Below, piece by piece: positions 49,006 through 63,365 of a stretch of DNA of 64,000 nt. The DNA comes from Erythrocercus mccallii (lineage: Eukaryota; Chordata; Aves; Passeriformes; Dicruridae), in contig VZRG01001542.1 in NCBI GenBank assembly GCA_013397435.1, positions 1,778-65,777 of the forward strand. The letters are read 5' to 3'. The notes beneath the pieces are model-generated. The model searched no databases and was not told the origin of the DNA. It worked only from the letters and a program-made list of their open reading frames with translations. Numbering within the stretch: position 1 is the stretch's first letter; each line of letters opens with the position of its first letter. A program made the position numbers and the translations under genes.

Positions 49006-52000
49006 TAGTACTAACATGAACTGCCAAATTTATTTACAGAATCTTCAGTCACTGGATGTTGTCAAGGGCATATGACACTACAGCCTGTCCTTAATAGTTT
49101 TAGAACCAAGCTAAATTCACTGGACCTACTAATGGAGACCTGTTGACTGTTCTTAATTCTACTTTCCATAATTAGATAAGACTTTTTGTAAGCACAGGAG
49201 TCCATAACGGCTTCTGTCTGTGGTAGAAGGAATGAAAATATGTGGAGAATAGACCAATCTGTTTTTCTTTTGAGTAAAAAGTGGCTGGCAAAGTGGCCTG
49301 AAAAATATTTCTGTTTGTAGCAGAAGATTTCTCCAGAAACGCAGTTCAAATCATCTGAAGAGATTAACTCTACTGACAATGAAAATGACCCCTTTATCAC
49401 CCTTTAGCATGGTGCCTTGAGAACATTTTTTTTGTATTTTCCATGTGATATTTGCTCAGTTTTTGTGTCATCCAACTGAAGATAAAAAAGATAAACCCTA
49501 TCTTCAAAACTGCAATGAAACCCCCGTCTGCATGAAAACATCTTGGACTGTATTGTGGTAAAACAAGCAAAGCAGCAGAGCTGCGTGAAAAACTATGCAG
49601 ATGAGGCGATACAGAGCTACTGGCTCACTGTGCAACTCACAGCATGCAAAACATCAGGCAGTGTTAATGGAAGAATTAACCTCTCAGCCTGCTGCAGATT
49701 TAGCTGAGAACATGATGGAATTAAATAGTGGAGCAACAATGAAAACAGAAAACCTTTTAACTCCCTTATTCTATCTAGGTTTTTGTTAGGCTAAAGGGTT
49801 TCTCAGTGTCACATGGCAGTAGTGTTATTGGGTTAAAAATTCCCACTCCAATGCAACGTACTGTCTGTGCGTTAGAGGCTTGGGGCACAGCAAGTGCTAG
49901 ATGAGCAATAAAAGCAGAAAGATCTTAGGAGGCATCCATCTTTCATCACTTCTGGTGAGCAGACCTGGATTTTTTTTGCGTGGTAGGAGCTGTTAAGTGT
50001 GGATTTACAGAGACTGACCTGATATTTCTGTCAAGGGAAGGTAGTACAGATAATGAAAATGATTTTATAGTATTAGTTAAGCATCTGACTGAAACTGCCA
50101 TGAAAGTAGTGTAATCTCATACACTGAAATTCCTGTTGCAGGGGCCATGGTTGATTCTGGTTTGAAGGAAGTTGATGCACCCAATGCCCCTAAAAGTTCC
50201 CTCTGCCCTGTTCTATTAAATATAGTGTTCCTTCACACTGTGTTGGGGTAGACCAGAACACAGCAAATGAAGAAAAACCCCTAGAATTAAAAAAAAAAAG
50301 TAGAAAAAGAAGGAGCATTGAATATTCCCATAATCTGTAAGAAATTTCTGTCTATCAAATTATTCTGGCTGGTAACTCCAAATGGAAGACAGTAAGTTTC
50401 TTGGCCAAATAACCCTGCAGTGATAGAAAAACAAATTTATAAGTTGATCCTTCTTTAATTTTTTAAATTCTGGACTCTTTATTTTAAAAAACTCCAACTT
50501 CTTAATATTGTTTTCCTTTCCTATTGTTTTCCTCACACATGTCTCTAAAAATCTTCCTTTTCATGGTAGTTCAGAACAAATTCATGCCATAGCAACAGCT
50601 GTTTGAGAAAAAGCTGAACCCAAGGCACCATTTTCTATCATATGGTAGTTTCCATTTTTTGCAGAAGATATCTGAATTTCATCAGTTGTCCACTACAAAG
50701 AGAAATGCCAAAGAAGATGACCTGGGGAAGACGACCATGGGTCTTTTCTCAATTGTAAAAAGCCCGTGAATTCACCAAGAAATCTGCAGAATTTGAAATC
50801 AATATATTGTCCATTTTTCAGACTTGGAGGAAACATGTCAACCAAAATTTAAAATCAAGAACAAAGCTCCAAATAGCTTCATACAATTTCCTTTCTGATA
50901 TACTGTCCGTCTGCAGAATCAGCCTTAAAAAATGAAAAATAACATTTAATGTTTAAAGAAGTTAGAGCTTTGTTAAGGTTGAATCTGCATTTGCTATGAG
51001 ATTGTGTCATGCTGTTTAAATGGAATAGATCAGACATAAAGGCATCTACTACACAGTTCAACATCTCTTGATTTGGTTTATATTCCTCTAAGAGACAAAG
51101 CGATTGATCCCCAATGTGCTATGCTTTCCCCCTGCAAATACTTAATGCATTTACATTAATCGGGATGCTGCAGATGAAGCTGTATCTATACTTTTTAAAA
51201 TCCGAGTTAATTAAAGTGTTTACAAGGCAGTTTCAATGTTAACTTGAGTTACCAACTTCTACTTGTGAATTGTTCCTCATTTGAAATAATCCTATTAAAT
51301 TAGATTACTCTGAATGTGTACTTTAAAAATCTCTTCATCTTTAGGAACAACAATAATGATAGAATACAGCAGAATTTAGAAGAGCTGCTTATGCAAATCT
51401 AGCTAGGAGAGCAAAACAAACCACTTTATCAGGTTATTTTCTGTGCTCTAATGCAGAGTTTGTATGGTCATTTCAATGTTTGTATTTGCAAGCCCTAGAA
51501 GTTTAAGTAGCTTTTAGCACATCTACTTAATGAGCACTAAAGATGCTCATTAGTGAGCTTCAAATATAACCTTTTCCTTGGCACTTTAGGTTGAGGGTGA
51601 AAGAGAAAATTTGTTTATGGAGAGGTTCAGTAAAAATCTAGCAAATTGTTTTGTGAACAAAGAAGATTTGAGGCTCAGTTTTCTAGGGGTTTTTGTCAAT
51701 CACCTTTTGATCCTGGTGAACTCCTTTCTGCCCTCTCTTCCCCTATGTTGCTTGCAAGGCACCGCAACAATCTTTTTAGTTTGTCCTTGCTTTTTCTAGA
51801 GCTCTTTCTGCTATGGTCTCTACAATTGCCCTTTCTTTCCCCCAGAACTCTGCTGTAAGAAGCACTCAGATACCCACATTCTCACCGTGCTCCCCGGTGC
51901 AACACAGCCGTGCCTGGCTGCTCTCAGGTACAAGGCAACTCATTTCACATGGGCCAGACCTGTGCCAAAGCCAATGGACTGGGTGGCTGTGCTGCAGTTC

Positions 52001-55000
52001 CCACCCCTGAGGGAATATTGATATCTTCTGCCTTTTCCTTCACCTTCCAATGGACTCTCTCTTCTCTGCCTGGGCAGCATGTTTCACAATGCATACATGG
52101 CTTTGGAGAGTGCAACCATCTTTGGGAGTATTATTTCCTGTGACATTTGATTGAAGTATCTTAATGGCTTGAAAGAATACTGGTGGAGGAACTGACAGGT
52201 GAACAGACTGTTGCCATAAACATCATTGTTCAATGCCATAAACTTAATTTTCCACAGAAACCATAGTAATAGTTAATCATTCTTATGACAATAAAATTGT
52301 CAACTTCTCAGTCTCACTCTTCATGAAAATCTAGTTTTACACAATGAATTTGCCTTGATTATAATTTAAGGAAAATTACAACCAGGTTAATAAAGCTGCC
52401 TTAGAAACCTGTCCAGACTGACCAGCAGAAGTACCTGCAGTGTCAGGCATTAACCTTGCTTTTTACTTTTAGAGACAAAGAAGATGCTAATCTGATAAGA
52501 TTTCTTTGTCAATATTTTTAATGTTAAATTACAAAAAAAACCCTAAATTTGATTTTGTTATTGTTCTACAGGTGAAGAATTCATGTGATTATGCATTTAC
52601 AAAAATACATTAATTTCCTCTGGAACATGATATGACTGTATAAATTCATCAACCACACTTCCATATTATTTCTATGGCTTGTAAAGCTATCTGCTTTGAA
52701 GAACATGGTTATTGTCCTTTTAGTAACAGTTTCTTTTCACTTTAATAAAATATTCTGTCTAGGGATTGAATATACTATTGGAATATAATTTTTCAATTTG
52801 CAGTCCAGTTGCCTTTAAAATAAAATTAACAAAATCAATTGCAGATGACATTGGATTTTTTTCAGGAGACTTGTTCATATTGTTTCTCAAAGGAAAATAT
52901 TTTGTGTTACTTTTGAAAATCATGCCTCCTTTAGTGAAAGTAATTCCATTGAGGTCTATTCAAATATCCATGCTTACCTGGATGCAGCATCTCTCTTGAG
53001 CATATTCTTTCTGCTTTTACTTGTAGGAGAGGAACCTATACAAAAATATGGCAAACCCTGATCTACCTCCCTTACAGTGTTTGTGCATTTACTATTTCCA
53101 AGTCAGCTCTGTTTTTACACCTTACAAAAATGTCAGCAGAAAAGAGTATAAAATGAGCAATGATAACCATTAAGATTTTATAGCGAGACCTCTAGCCTGA
53201 GGTTTCTCTTCCCAATTTCCTCAGCTTTGGTGCTGGACAAGGGGAAGAAATGTTGTTTTCTGCCACTCGCTCTTCCTTCCTTGCTGTTTGAGTTGGTATC
53301 GTACTCTTTTTAATACTGGGGCAATTTAATATTAGGCATTGAAAGTTTTGGTCCCCCTCTTAGTTGTTTCCTGAAAGTGGCATTGCCATATAATAAAAAA
53401 GTAAGGAATTGCAGATAAAGAGATCAAGGTTTTATATTGTTTTATTTTCCTACAGAAACATTATTTAGTTCAGTCTGATACACACATCTGATTCCTTTAT
53501 GATTTTAGACTCTCAAGGAAGTAATGTCTGTTCATAGGCAAAATCCACCTCCCTAATGCCACTATGATAGACTGAGAATAATTAGTATTTGATATAGGTG
53601 TGCAAAAAATATTTTGTTGGAAGTTTGGCCAAGGCTTGAATTCAACTTCTGACCCACAGTTCATAGAAAGGCTCTACAGTCTGTACAGTAAAGCCAAAAA
53701 TGTGACAAGGCTTATACAATTGACTGCTGTTAGATTAGAAGATAATTCCTAGAATGCATGTTGGCTCTAATAATTTGATCACATGAACTACCTGCTTACC
53801 CTGTCTCTCTCACAGTGACAGGATATTGCTCCTTTTAATTTAAAATTTTAAAAAACCAAAAACATGGAAAACAAGAAGTAAGCAAACTAGCAAAAATAGG
53901 AAATAAGACTTAAATCACAGCACTGAAATTCTCATTGAAAATAAGATTTTTCTTGCAACATCTTTCAAACAAATAAATAGAATAGAGTTAAATTTCAAAA
54001 GAGTTTATTGAATTGCAGAGATATTCTGTTGTTACACTGTAGCAGCACACAAAAGGTAAAGCGTGTATCGCTGGTAAAAGACAAGTCCTCTTGGTATTCT
54101 TCAAATATTGTTCCAGCATTTCAATTAATGTTTTGTTTCTACATTAAGCTAGATAAGGAGGCCCCATTTTCTTTTCATATGCTACAGTGTTTCATTGTGC
54201 CTTTTACTGATTGTCCTTTTTGATTAATTGCTCCTCTTTCCTTCTTTTCCATGAGCCAATTATTTAAATATCCTTAGTCCAGACGCACATAAATCACTGT
54301 GAGTCCTGGAGCAGGACAAGAACACTTACATTTTCAATTAGCTTCCACATCTAAATGCTGCTTTTAGTAGTGTCTCGACTCATCACATCAAACAGCACCA
54401 TTTGTGATCTCAGGGGTGTGGATAGAAGGTGGAAGGCACCACACAAGAATACACAGATATCATTGTATCTGTATTTTGTGTAAGGGTAGGACAACAATAT
54501 GAAGAGATTTTGTTGCAGACAAGTGTTTCCTCATAGATTTTGCTCACAATGGCTACTGCACAGGACATTTGACAATTTTACATTTTATATTTATTTGACA
54601 TTTTTTCTTCTTATAGAAGTGGATTCTGTCAGGTCTCAGTGATTTACTCTTACTGTACTCTTCAGCACTGTCCAAATAGATGCCTGAAAATTAATAAAAA
54701 GCCATTTTTCAGTTCAAGTAGTGGAAAACTACTAAGCATATGTAGGAGAATGGAGGTAAAAAACTTAGCACAAATTTAAAGTTACACACCAATGGAGTAC
54801 ATACAAAGTTTGAAGCACGTTTTAGTGACATTTGGTTGCACGGTCTTGGTGGCAACATTGACCATGTTATTTTGAAGCCCTGACAGCAGCATCCCTTAAC
54901 ATGCTGTCTCCCCCACTTCTGACATTAATTGCATCTGTTTGAACCATCATCTCTGGAAAGCTTGACATAACTTTTTCTTAGGCTGACAAGCCTCTAAGTT

Positions 55001-56916
55001 GTGATGTTTGTCAGTATTGTGGCTGGCAGATTTTACTCTTTGTTTTCCAGATTGTGAAGTGCCTTCATTGAACAGCTGCACAGAGCCAGACCCAAGCCAG
55101 GACTTTGTCGAAATGCATCAGTATATAAATCTCTGGGGCCACTGACTCAGTCAGCCAAACAGTCAGATCAATTATGTGCTACAGTCCTTGTAATGAGATT
55201 TCCAGCTACATATTAACCCTTGGTGGCCTATTCTTTTTTATTTTTTTATTCATATCTGAGTACTTAAAACATCATTTTTACAGTTTTAAGTCTCGATTGT
55301 AAACTTAATGTAGTTATTAAATAGATCTTGTTTATATTGGAAAAATACATTTCAATTTTTATGCTCATTTTTATCTGGTTGTCAGCCTAAGAAAGTTCAG
55401 CTACTGCTGGTTTTTGATAGCAGTGTTTTAATAAGATGCTTCTAGACCATATGGACACATGAAAAAATTAAAGATAAATAAATCTTTCTTCTATAGTTAG
55501 CCTTAGTAAGGTACATAGTATTCTACAAATCCATTTGAAAATATCTGGTGGTCATTAAATTCAGGAAGGATATAAACCACTGACCTATAACTATCCCAGT
55601 ACTAATTTTCTTCCCTGAGTCAATGGCATTATAAAGGCATTAGGAAGATTCAAAATGTATATATAAAAGAGCATCAGAGCAGGAACAAAAGTATTTGCTT
55701 CCGTAGGACTGTGAAGGGTGCTATATAATGTAGCTTTATATTAGGTCTTTAACTAAAAGGAGAAAGTTTTCTAAATCAAATTTATGTGCAGAAATGTGAA
55801 AAAAAGCAGACATTTAAAGGAAAGTAAAACATTTGAGCTTTTGATTAAGTATCACAGCTCTTTTCATGTTTTGCATCTGAGCCCTGGACAAAAGTCGACG
55901 TGTGTTTTTCTACACTCATTTCTAGCAGACTTGGCCAGTTTACTCTGAACAAGGTCCATGAGTGCACATAAGGGAAGTTCAGAACATTCTAGCCTGTAAT
56001 ATGCATACTTACTTAATTTAAATAGCTACAAGGCATTTCTCGTTTTAATTTCAGGAGTATGTTATCCACTTAAGTTTCAGGAGAGATTTTGCACTGATTT
56101 GTATTTTATAAAGTATAGGGTAGAGAGGAAGAAAATTATTTTGAGAATGCCCAAAGTAGGATATTTTAGAAACACTGATTTAACATCTAAGCAGAAAACT
56201 AGAGATATGCCCTAGCAAGCTTTCAAAATCTGTGCTCATTAACCAAGGACTCTAACAGGCGAGCATATACACACTTCTCAAGGAATATAATGATATTTGC
56301 ATTCAGAATAAAGCCATATTGAAGTTACTCAGGCTCAATTCCTGGTAATGGGTGTCTGAAGTCTGGTAAAATGACAGGACAGAGGAAAAACTCTTAATGC
56401 TGATCAAAGTCAAGATGTTACAATGTTGTATTGAAGTGCTTTTTTGGCAGTTTTCCAGTCTTATGGGATAGTTGCATTGCAATTGTGTTCAGAATTCCTA
56501 AGGTGAAAAATTGTATCCTGCATGGTGGTGGAGACATTACACTTAGCAAAGTGCATTTCTACTATTTCTCCCTTGCTTGAAAATGGAAACTTCTCAGTGG
56601 CCAAGGTTAAACAAACAGAAGTAGAGCATTGCAGACCTGTCTCCAGTCCTCATCCATGGCATCCTTTGTTCCTTTCCTCGAGGTGGAATGCTTTACTCTT
56701 AGCCCTTATTTTAATGAAGAGTCATATTGTTGGGTGCCATGAATAGTTGAAGTCAGGATTAGTCTAAGAAAGGCTCACAAAGTTCTGTATGGTAATCACA
56801 CATCAACCAAGCACATCTCCCGGGTCAAAAGGATATTGGACAACAACCCTAAATTTCTTAAGGATGAAATACAGGTATATCAAGAAACCATGTATAAGCT
56901 TTGGACAAATTTGATG

Positions 56917-57706
56917 TGTCTCAGTTTGGAGACAAATTTTAGGAGAAAACATTCTGAAATGAATATGAAGAGAAGGGCTCCAGTAATCCCTTTTGCCAAT
57001 GAGAAATTATTATCATCTGGTGAAAGTGAAAAAAAAGCAAACTGTTTATTGACAAAAAACCCCCAAAGAACCAAAAAAAATCCAAAAAACCAACCAAACC
57101 AAAAAAAAAAGTGCCCACAAAGCCCAGAAAAGGATTGACTAAATGCTAAATACTGAAATTTCAAAATCTTAATCCTATCCTCCACCAAACCACGTGGCCA
57201 GGAGGCAAAGATGGTGTCTGCCCTCTTTGTCTCAGGGAAGGGGAGAAACAGGATTCTGAGCAGCTGCTCAGGCAGAATAGATGGGAACCTTTCTGGCATT
57301 AGTCTCTTCCTTGCAGCAGGCAAAACTGGTGGGGTTTAGTGCCCTTTCTCGTGTTGGTTCAGCTCCAGTTCAAGCCAAAACAGTTCAAGAGAATAAAAAA
57401 AAATAAAATAAATAAATAAGCTGCTGAGAGGACTCTTGGTACAACCTCCTGGCTGGGGAAAAAAAAAATAAAAAGCTTTCTTGCTTCAAGCTAGCAAAAA
57501 GTAATCCAACAAAAGTAACAATGCTCCATCCTAGCCCACAGCACACCAAAAGTGAGGATTTGAACCAAACAGAGCAGGAGCTCAGGGCTCCTGGCCCCAC
57601 CCTTTGATGCTCCCACCCTGCAGCATCTTAAACCTACAGCAGCCATTTCTGGGCATAAAGCAGATGATTAGAGAATAAATTATCATCATAAAATCACCAC
57701 AAGACA
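56917..57706 (-). mobile_element. Complete solo LTR with TGATG target duplication
   Basis: The + strand begins TGTCT and ends AGACA, a perfect 5-bp terminal inverted repeat. It is flanked by TGATG at 56912-56916 and 57707-57711. At 790 bp with 5-bp duplications it fits an ERVL-type solo LTR. The minus strand carries AATAAA (complement of 57045-57050). An A/C-rich tract (57055-57112) and A-rich runs near 57395 and 57460 have expanded inside it. The 147-codon minus-strand frame at 56880-57323 crosses the LTR edge and has no gene character. Confidence 0.88.
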
Positions 57707-57711
57707 TGATG

Positions 57712-60700
57712 TCTATATTTTCCTGCTCCTCTTACGGGATAATGGCGTTGCATTGCATGCCAATGCCCTTCTTTATGGATTTTAACAGTACAGCCTCTTC
57801 TGAAACTATCTGTATTTTGGCTCAGCTTAATATCTTATTTTTACACCTCTTCAGTGTTACTGAGGTCTTACAGCATTGAGGTAAGATTTAACCTGGGTGA
57901 GTATTATTGTTCCTGTTTTATAGATAGAGATGCATCATATAAATATACAGAAAACCACAATAAAACACTACAGATTGCCAAAAATTTGCTGTATAATTGG
58001 ATGATGTCATGTAGGGTGGTGGCTTGGAGACAAACTAAAGTGAATAAACAACACATATGCCTCTGTGCAAGACAATTTAAGAGACAGAGAAATCTTCATC
58101 TCCTGTCACCTGTTTTGATGTCAGCTAATTCTACAGCTACCATTCAAGACAGAATGTTTCCTGTAAACTGTATTAAGTCAAGTGCTTTTAGTTTGGTTTT
58201 AACATGCTCTTTATCTATAGAGGTGAACCTTCGTTTCAGCACTGCTTTACATTAGTTTAAATGGAATTTGTCCAGCTCTGTGAACTGTAATTGAATGCTC
58301 TTTCTATCAGACTTTCTTTGTCATATAAGGGCTGAAGAAGCAAAAACAATTATGAAAATACCATAAGCTGCTTCTTGTGAATGCTCTTTACTCTTTTCCA
58401 TTTTTTGGTAGTGCTATTGGAACAGCTATAACTTCTGAATAGTTGGGATAGTCCCCTGAAAGAGAGTATATAGGGTGAATATGTAGAAAATTTATAATGA
58501 TCAGTTTAGTTTGCAAGTCCTTGCAATCTGGTTCTGTATAGCTTCTCTTCTACTCTGTTAGAATTCATAAGACATGAACGGATAATGAGTGATTTTGCCA
58601 TATTCATGTCTTTGTCTTATTTGGTTGGCCCAGTATCCTTCCCAGGAAAGAAAATTGATGTGCAGGAACAGCTTCTTTTGTTCAACTCAAGATACAGACA
58701 TGCCATTTCCATCAGGCCCAGTACTGGCAACAGCCTGCTTCAAGACCCTACAGGTTTTAATATTTATCTGCTAGGGAGGCAAGAAGGACTCTGATTTCAT
58801 AATCATAAATACACCAGTAATTAGACACCCTTTGTAACTTCTAGCATCTGCCAAGAATAGATAACATGAGCAGACTATTGGGTACCTGCAATTCTCTTAT
58901 TAGGGATACTGCTTAATTCTCTTATATGATTAAGTCTGTTTGTCTCTTGCTTGTTTTAAATATTATCTTCTTGACTGCATTGACTACTGTGAGTCACAGC
59001 ATCTTAATACAGCCATACTTCAGGGCCAAATGAAAGTCAGTCTGAACAAGTCTGTCTGAATTTCAGATGGACCACTCCAAACCATGCTCACAATGACTTA
59101 CAAATCTCCCTTGCTTTCCCCCCACATCTACCTGCACCCCAGACTTTCTAAATATTCTGATTTGAAACTAAATTTTATGGGTTCTCTTTTTTCTATCAGG
59201 CCTCATACATTAGCATTTCCGTTTCAAGGAAACAAACCTTACAGCTCTGTCAGTATTCTGCAGAGCATATGTAAGGTTAAATGAAAACATTACTTGTCAT
59301 TACTAAACCTCAAATTCTGGGCACATATCCTACCATGTCATTGTTTGAAGTATGAGAACATCCCTCCTTAATGGAAAGTAAAACTTTTCAGGGCTGTTCT
59401 ACAGCAGGTATTAGAGAAATTTAAAAAGTGGATTGTTGATTTCACTCATCAGAGGAACTACACCTGGACTACAGTGCTATGCAGGATTGTATTTGATAGT
59501 ATTTGACAGCAAATTATTTTCTGTTCAAGATCAGTTCTTCTTGCAGCTGTCCTGGGGATTCTCTGAATAGAAAATGCTGCCTACTAGAGTGACTGGAGAC
59601 CTGATTTTCAAAGGTCTTCAGATAAATACCAATGTCAGCACAGAGGAGTGACTTGGGTCAGTGCTTACAAACTTCTTTCTCTGTGACAGAGGAAATGTGT
59701 CTTTAGAAAATGCCTTGTTCCTTCTCATCACAGTTTTAAGTGTCTCTAGATGAGCTCTGAGTCTAATGTGTTTGCAAAATACATCTGTTGAACACTTTTA
59801 GATTCTTCTGCCAGTGAACTGGTGATCCTCAAGGACTAGTTGCATTTAGATAGAGAACCATACACCTTTGTTAAGTTCCCTCCATCATGGCCTGCCACAC
59901 TTCAGCTATTTCATTTCCAAATTCCTTCTTCAGAAGGTGCCAGTGGCTGACCTGCTGAGACTAGATTTGTGGAGTATCTAACTACCTATACAAGCTAAAA
60001 ATAACACCACTTTTCCCATGTGATATTAATAATTTAATAACAGAAAAGACAAGTGCTCTACTTTGTGCTACTGGAATTTCTCAACAATACAACATAGAAG
60101 AATTCTGAAAACATAATTTCTGTGATTGAATAAAACCATGACTTTCATCCAGTTTTGTAAAGATATATGCAGATCCTCCTCAGCTACATAACTTATCTGA
60201 ACTTTTCTTTTTTCTTTTTTTCTTTTAGTTTCAGTAATGTTTCACCTTTATGCCAATGAGTAGCAATACACGGTCTCAAATCCTAGATGACACTGCCAGT
60301 TAAACTTGGTAATGCTAGGGCAGAATAAATGTAGGTGTAATAATAAGACATGCAAAGCTTCAAAATATTTCCAGTCCTTATAATTTTGCTTTAGCTTCGC
60401 TTAGGGAAATACTCAACAAAACAGCAGCATTAGATAGTAAAATTCTTCCTGCAATGGTTTTATGCTTTATTTGTATTGAGTACGGTAACAGTGCCACCAA
60501 GTGACAATTTAAAGCAATCGTGCTTCTTAATTACCATAAATACTCCAAACAAAAACATTGAGAATGAAGACTAGAAAGTTGACTTCTGACCCAAGGTTGT
60601 GCGGTAATACAAATAAGAAAAGCTATAAAATAATGTAAATTATTATTTGGAAGAATAATGTGTAGTCTATGAATTACTGTAAGTGCTTTGGTTCTCTTTC

Positions 60701-62858
60701 TCTACCATTTGTAATTTTTAAGTATGTTTCTGCATCTACCCTCCTTTGCTTTACTAAAGAACAGAAATCTATGAAAAATCAGGTTCTGGCAATTTATGAC
60801 ACTGCCATGAAACTAGTTCTCTTACTCATACTGAATGACTAACAAAAATTGTTAAGATGCTCAGTCTTTAGCTAATCATGTCATAAAATAACTATATTTT
60901 ACGACTGGATTTTCTTTACCAACTTCATTGCCTTAGAAAGGTGTTCACACCTTTATTCCTCTGGTGTATATATATGTATATAAGCTGTATCCTTGCCAGC
61001 CAGTATTTGTACAGAGCCTGTGGGCACCCGTCTTTTTCATTGCTGACATTGCAATTTAGTGTAACATATATGAATTTGCAGAGATCTATCATGTTCCTTG
61101 CAACCCTTATTGTGGAAAGTTAAGCAAATCATCCCCATAAATCTGCTCTCTTGTAACATATCTGCTGTCAGAGAGGATTCTTGTGCTTGAAGATACTTGC
61201 TCTTTATCAAGTATTATACGTTCATAAAATTCATCTTAATGTGGACAGGATTCCCTCTATATATTCAGAAAACCTCAGAAAAATTTTCCTTTCTCTCCTT
61301 TGGAGCAAGAATTTTGTAATATCCTTTTGATATATTAGTATTATGGAGCTGATGGTACACTTTTGTGAGACAAGATTTTGTTGACATTGTGCTCAACTCA
61401 TAAGTTGGTGATTGGTACAGATTAGCATCTTGTACATTTTGATTTTGCTCTGCTGTGTGCTCCTGTGTTTCTGTAATCAGTAATTGCCATGTCTGTGATT
61501 CACTTGGCCTTTTCCAGAAGCCAGGAGAGCAGGAGGGTGGTATTTAGCGAGTTCCTGCAGCAGCTTCAGATTCAGCCATCACAGGTTTGGGGTTGCTCTT
61601 CAGTACATTAGTCCCAAGATGCATTTGGGCCAAATATTTTGCAATTCATAAAACATTGGGACTTGCCCCTGTTCTCAAGATTAATGACTCTTGAATACAG
61701 CATAGCCAGGGAGCAAGGGTGAAGGCTGGCTCCAGTTGCTGAGCACTGCACTGAATGCAGCCATGTAGTGCTGCTGTGCCTTTGCTATTTTGCCATAAAT
61801 CAGGGGAGAAGGAGATTGACTTACAGCCAAGAACACAATTTCATTTAGTTTCAAGACTTGCGTACAAAAGGAACGAAAGCTACTTTGTGAGCTAAATTCA
61901 GAGCTGCTCTAATGGCTCCATTATCTAGATTAGCTCATGACCTGGGGAAAAAGGATGTGTTAAATATAAAAATAAATCCAAACTTGCGGTGCATTTGAAA
62001 TACATGTTTGTTTTGCTGATCTAGTGCTGGTGCTGGAATAGATGTGAGGAAAAACCTCCAGAAAGCTCTCTTGCAGTTCCAGGGTTTTTTCTACAAATTG
62101 CTTTTTATAATCCTGACATTCCTCTTTATCATTAATTCAGCAGATACATTAAATCACAAGATAAATTGCAGCAGCTAATACAGAACATAGTGAAAAAGAT
62201 GGAACAAAAGCAATAAAAACTATAATGAACGTTTCATTTGACATGTCCCTCAGGTATTTTGAGGAGTAAAAAAGATGTTTTGTAGGTTGTCACAATGACA
62301 GCAGAGTGAACAGTGCATTTATTGTTTTTAATTAAGTGTAGTTCAGTTCACTTATATTAATAAATGACAACTAAAAATAGATTACCAAGAGCATTTTCCA
62401 GGACTGGCTACAGAGCACGAAATGTTGCTGTTGCTTTACAACAGGTATAAAGCCAGGTTGATTTCATTTACTGCAGAGTTGCCCTTTGTACAGCTCAATC
62501 TCATAAAACATAAACAGAAGCTGTGAAAGACAGACTGCCTAACTATACCAATGGCTTCATGTATTTCTGGAAGAGTTTCTAGTAACAAAAGCCAGTATCT
62601 TGACTGATACTGAACATTCTGAAAGATGAAAACTCCTGTCCTTTGCAGCCCTCCTGGCAGCACTAGCAGTTGCACGGCTGCCCAGAGATTCAGACCAACC
62701 CACTGATCCGACCAAAAATAAACTTCACTAAAAAATTGTTTTGCAAACTCTGCATCAGGTGGTTTTGTTCTGTACTTCAAATTATGTAATGAAGAATATT
62801 ACTCTAATTATTAGAATAAAAATGTTTACACAATATCCAAGACAGAAGTGCCATCTCT
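57712..62858. other. Intronic sequence without recognised gene
   Basis: AT-rich and mostly unique. A 133-codon + strand frame at 57854-58255 shows no family signature. A block around 57875-57935 vaguely resembles an ancient MIR-type SINE. Nothing else was recognised. Confidence 0.5.
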
Positions 62859-63365
62859 TGTCGTGGTCTGGTTGACCTGACTTGAGGAACAGGGCTCACC
62901 CTGATTCAGGGTCAGCGGCTTTATCACAATCTGGCGATAAACTAGGTCTGTGGAGAGTAGTTTCCCCACGGAAGAGAAAAACCCTGGAATAATTCCCTGG
63001 GAAATCCTGTTTTAAGTGCAACAACAAGAGGTTGACTCACATGCTCTCTATGCAAATGGTTGCTAGAAGGTTCCTCTTTCTTTGTGTTACCATAGGTTAA
63101 TTTTTGGTGCAGGAATTTTAATACTCTTAATCATTCTCCCCTATTGGACTCTTCCCTCAGACCACTCCTTAACTCCCTTCCCATACCAGGATTTATAAGT
63201 ACCCCATCTGACCTGGGCCTCAGGTTTTTTGGCCCCTTGTTACTGTCTTATTCCAGTTTGCTCTTATACAGTGTACGCCTTATTGTTTATTGTTTTTGTA
63301 TTATTACAATTCCTTTTTGGACAACTGGATTGAGGATGCCTCTCTCTATTTAATCACCATCAGAG
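62859..63365 (+). mobile_element. LTR-like sequence, + orientation
   Basis: Begins TGTCGTGGTCTGG and carries, in order, CTATTGG (reverse CCAAT box, 63141), then TTTATAAG (TATA box, 63192-63199), the promoter layout of an LTR. No AATAAA and no target duplication were found, so the right edge is an estimate. Confidence 0.4.

Noticed and set aside
56880..57323. 147-codon open frame on the minus strand
   Set aside because: It crosses the edge of a well-defined solo LTR and includes a translated A/C-rich simple tract.
57854..58255. 133-codon open frame on the + strand
   Set aside because: No recognised domain, no splice or promoter context; chance frame in intron sequence.
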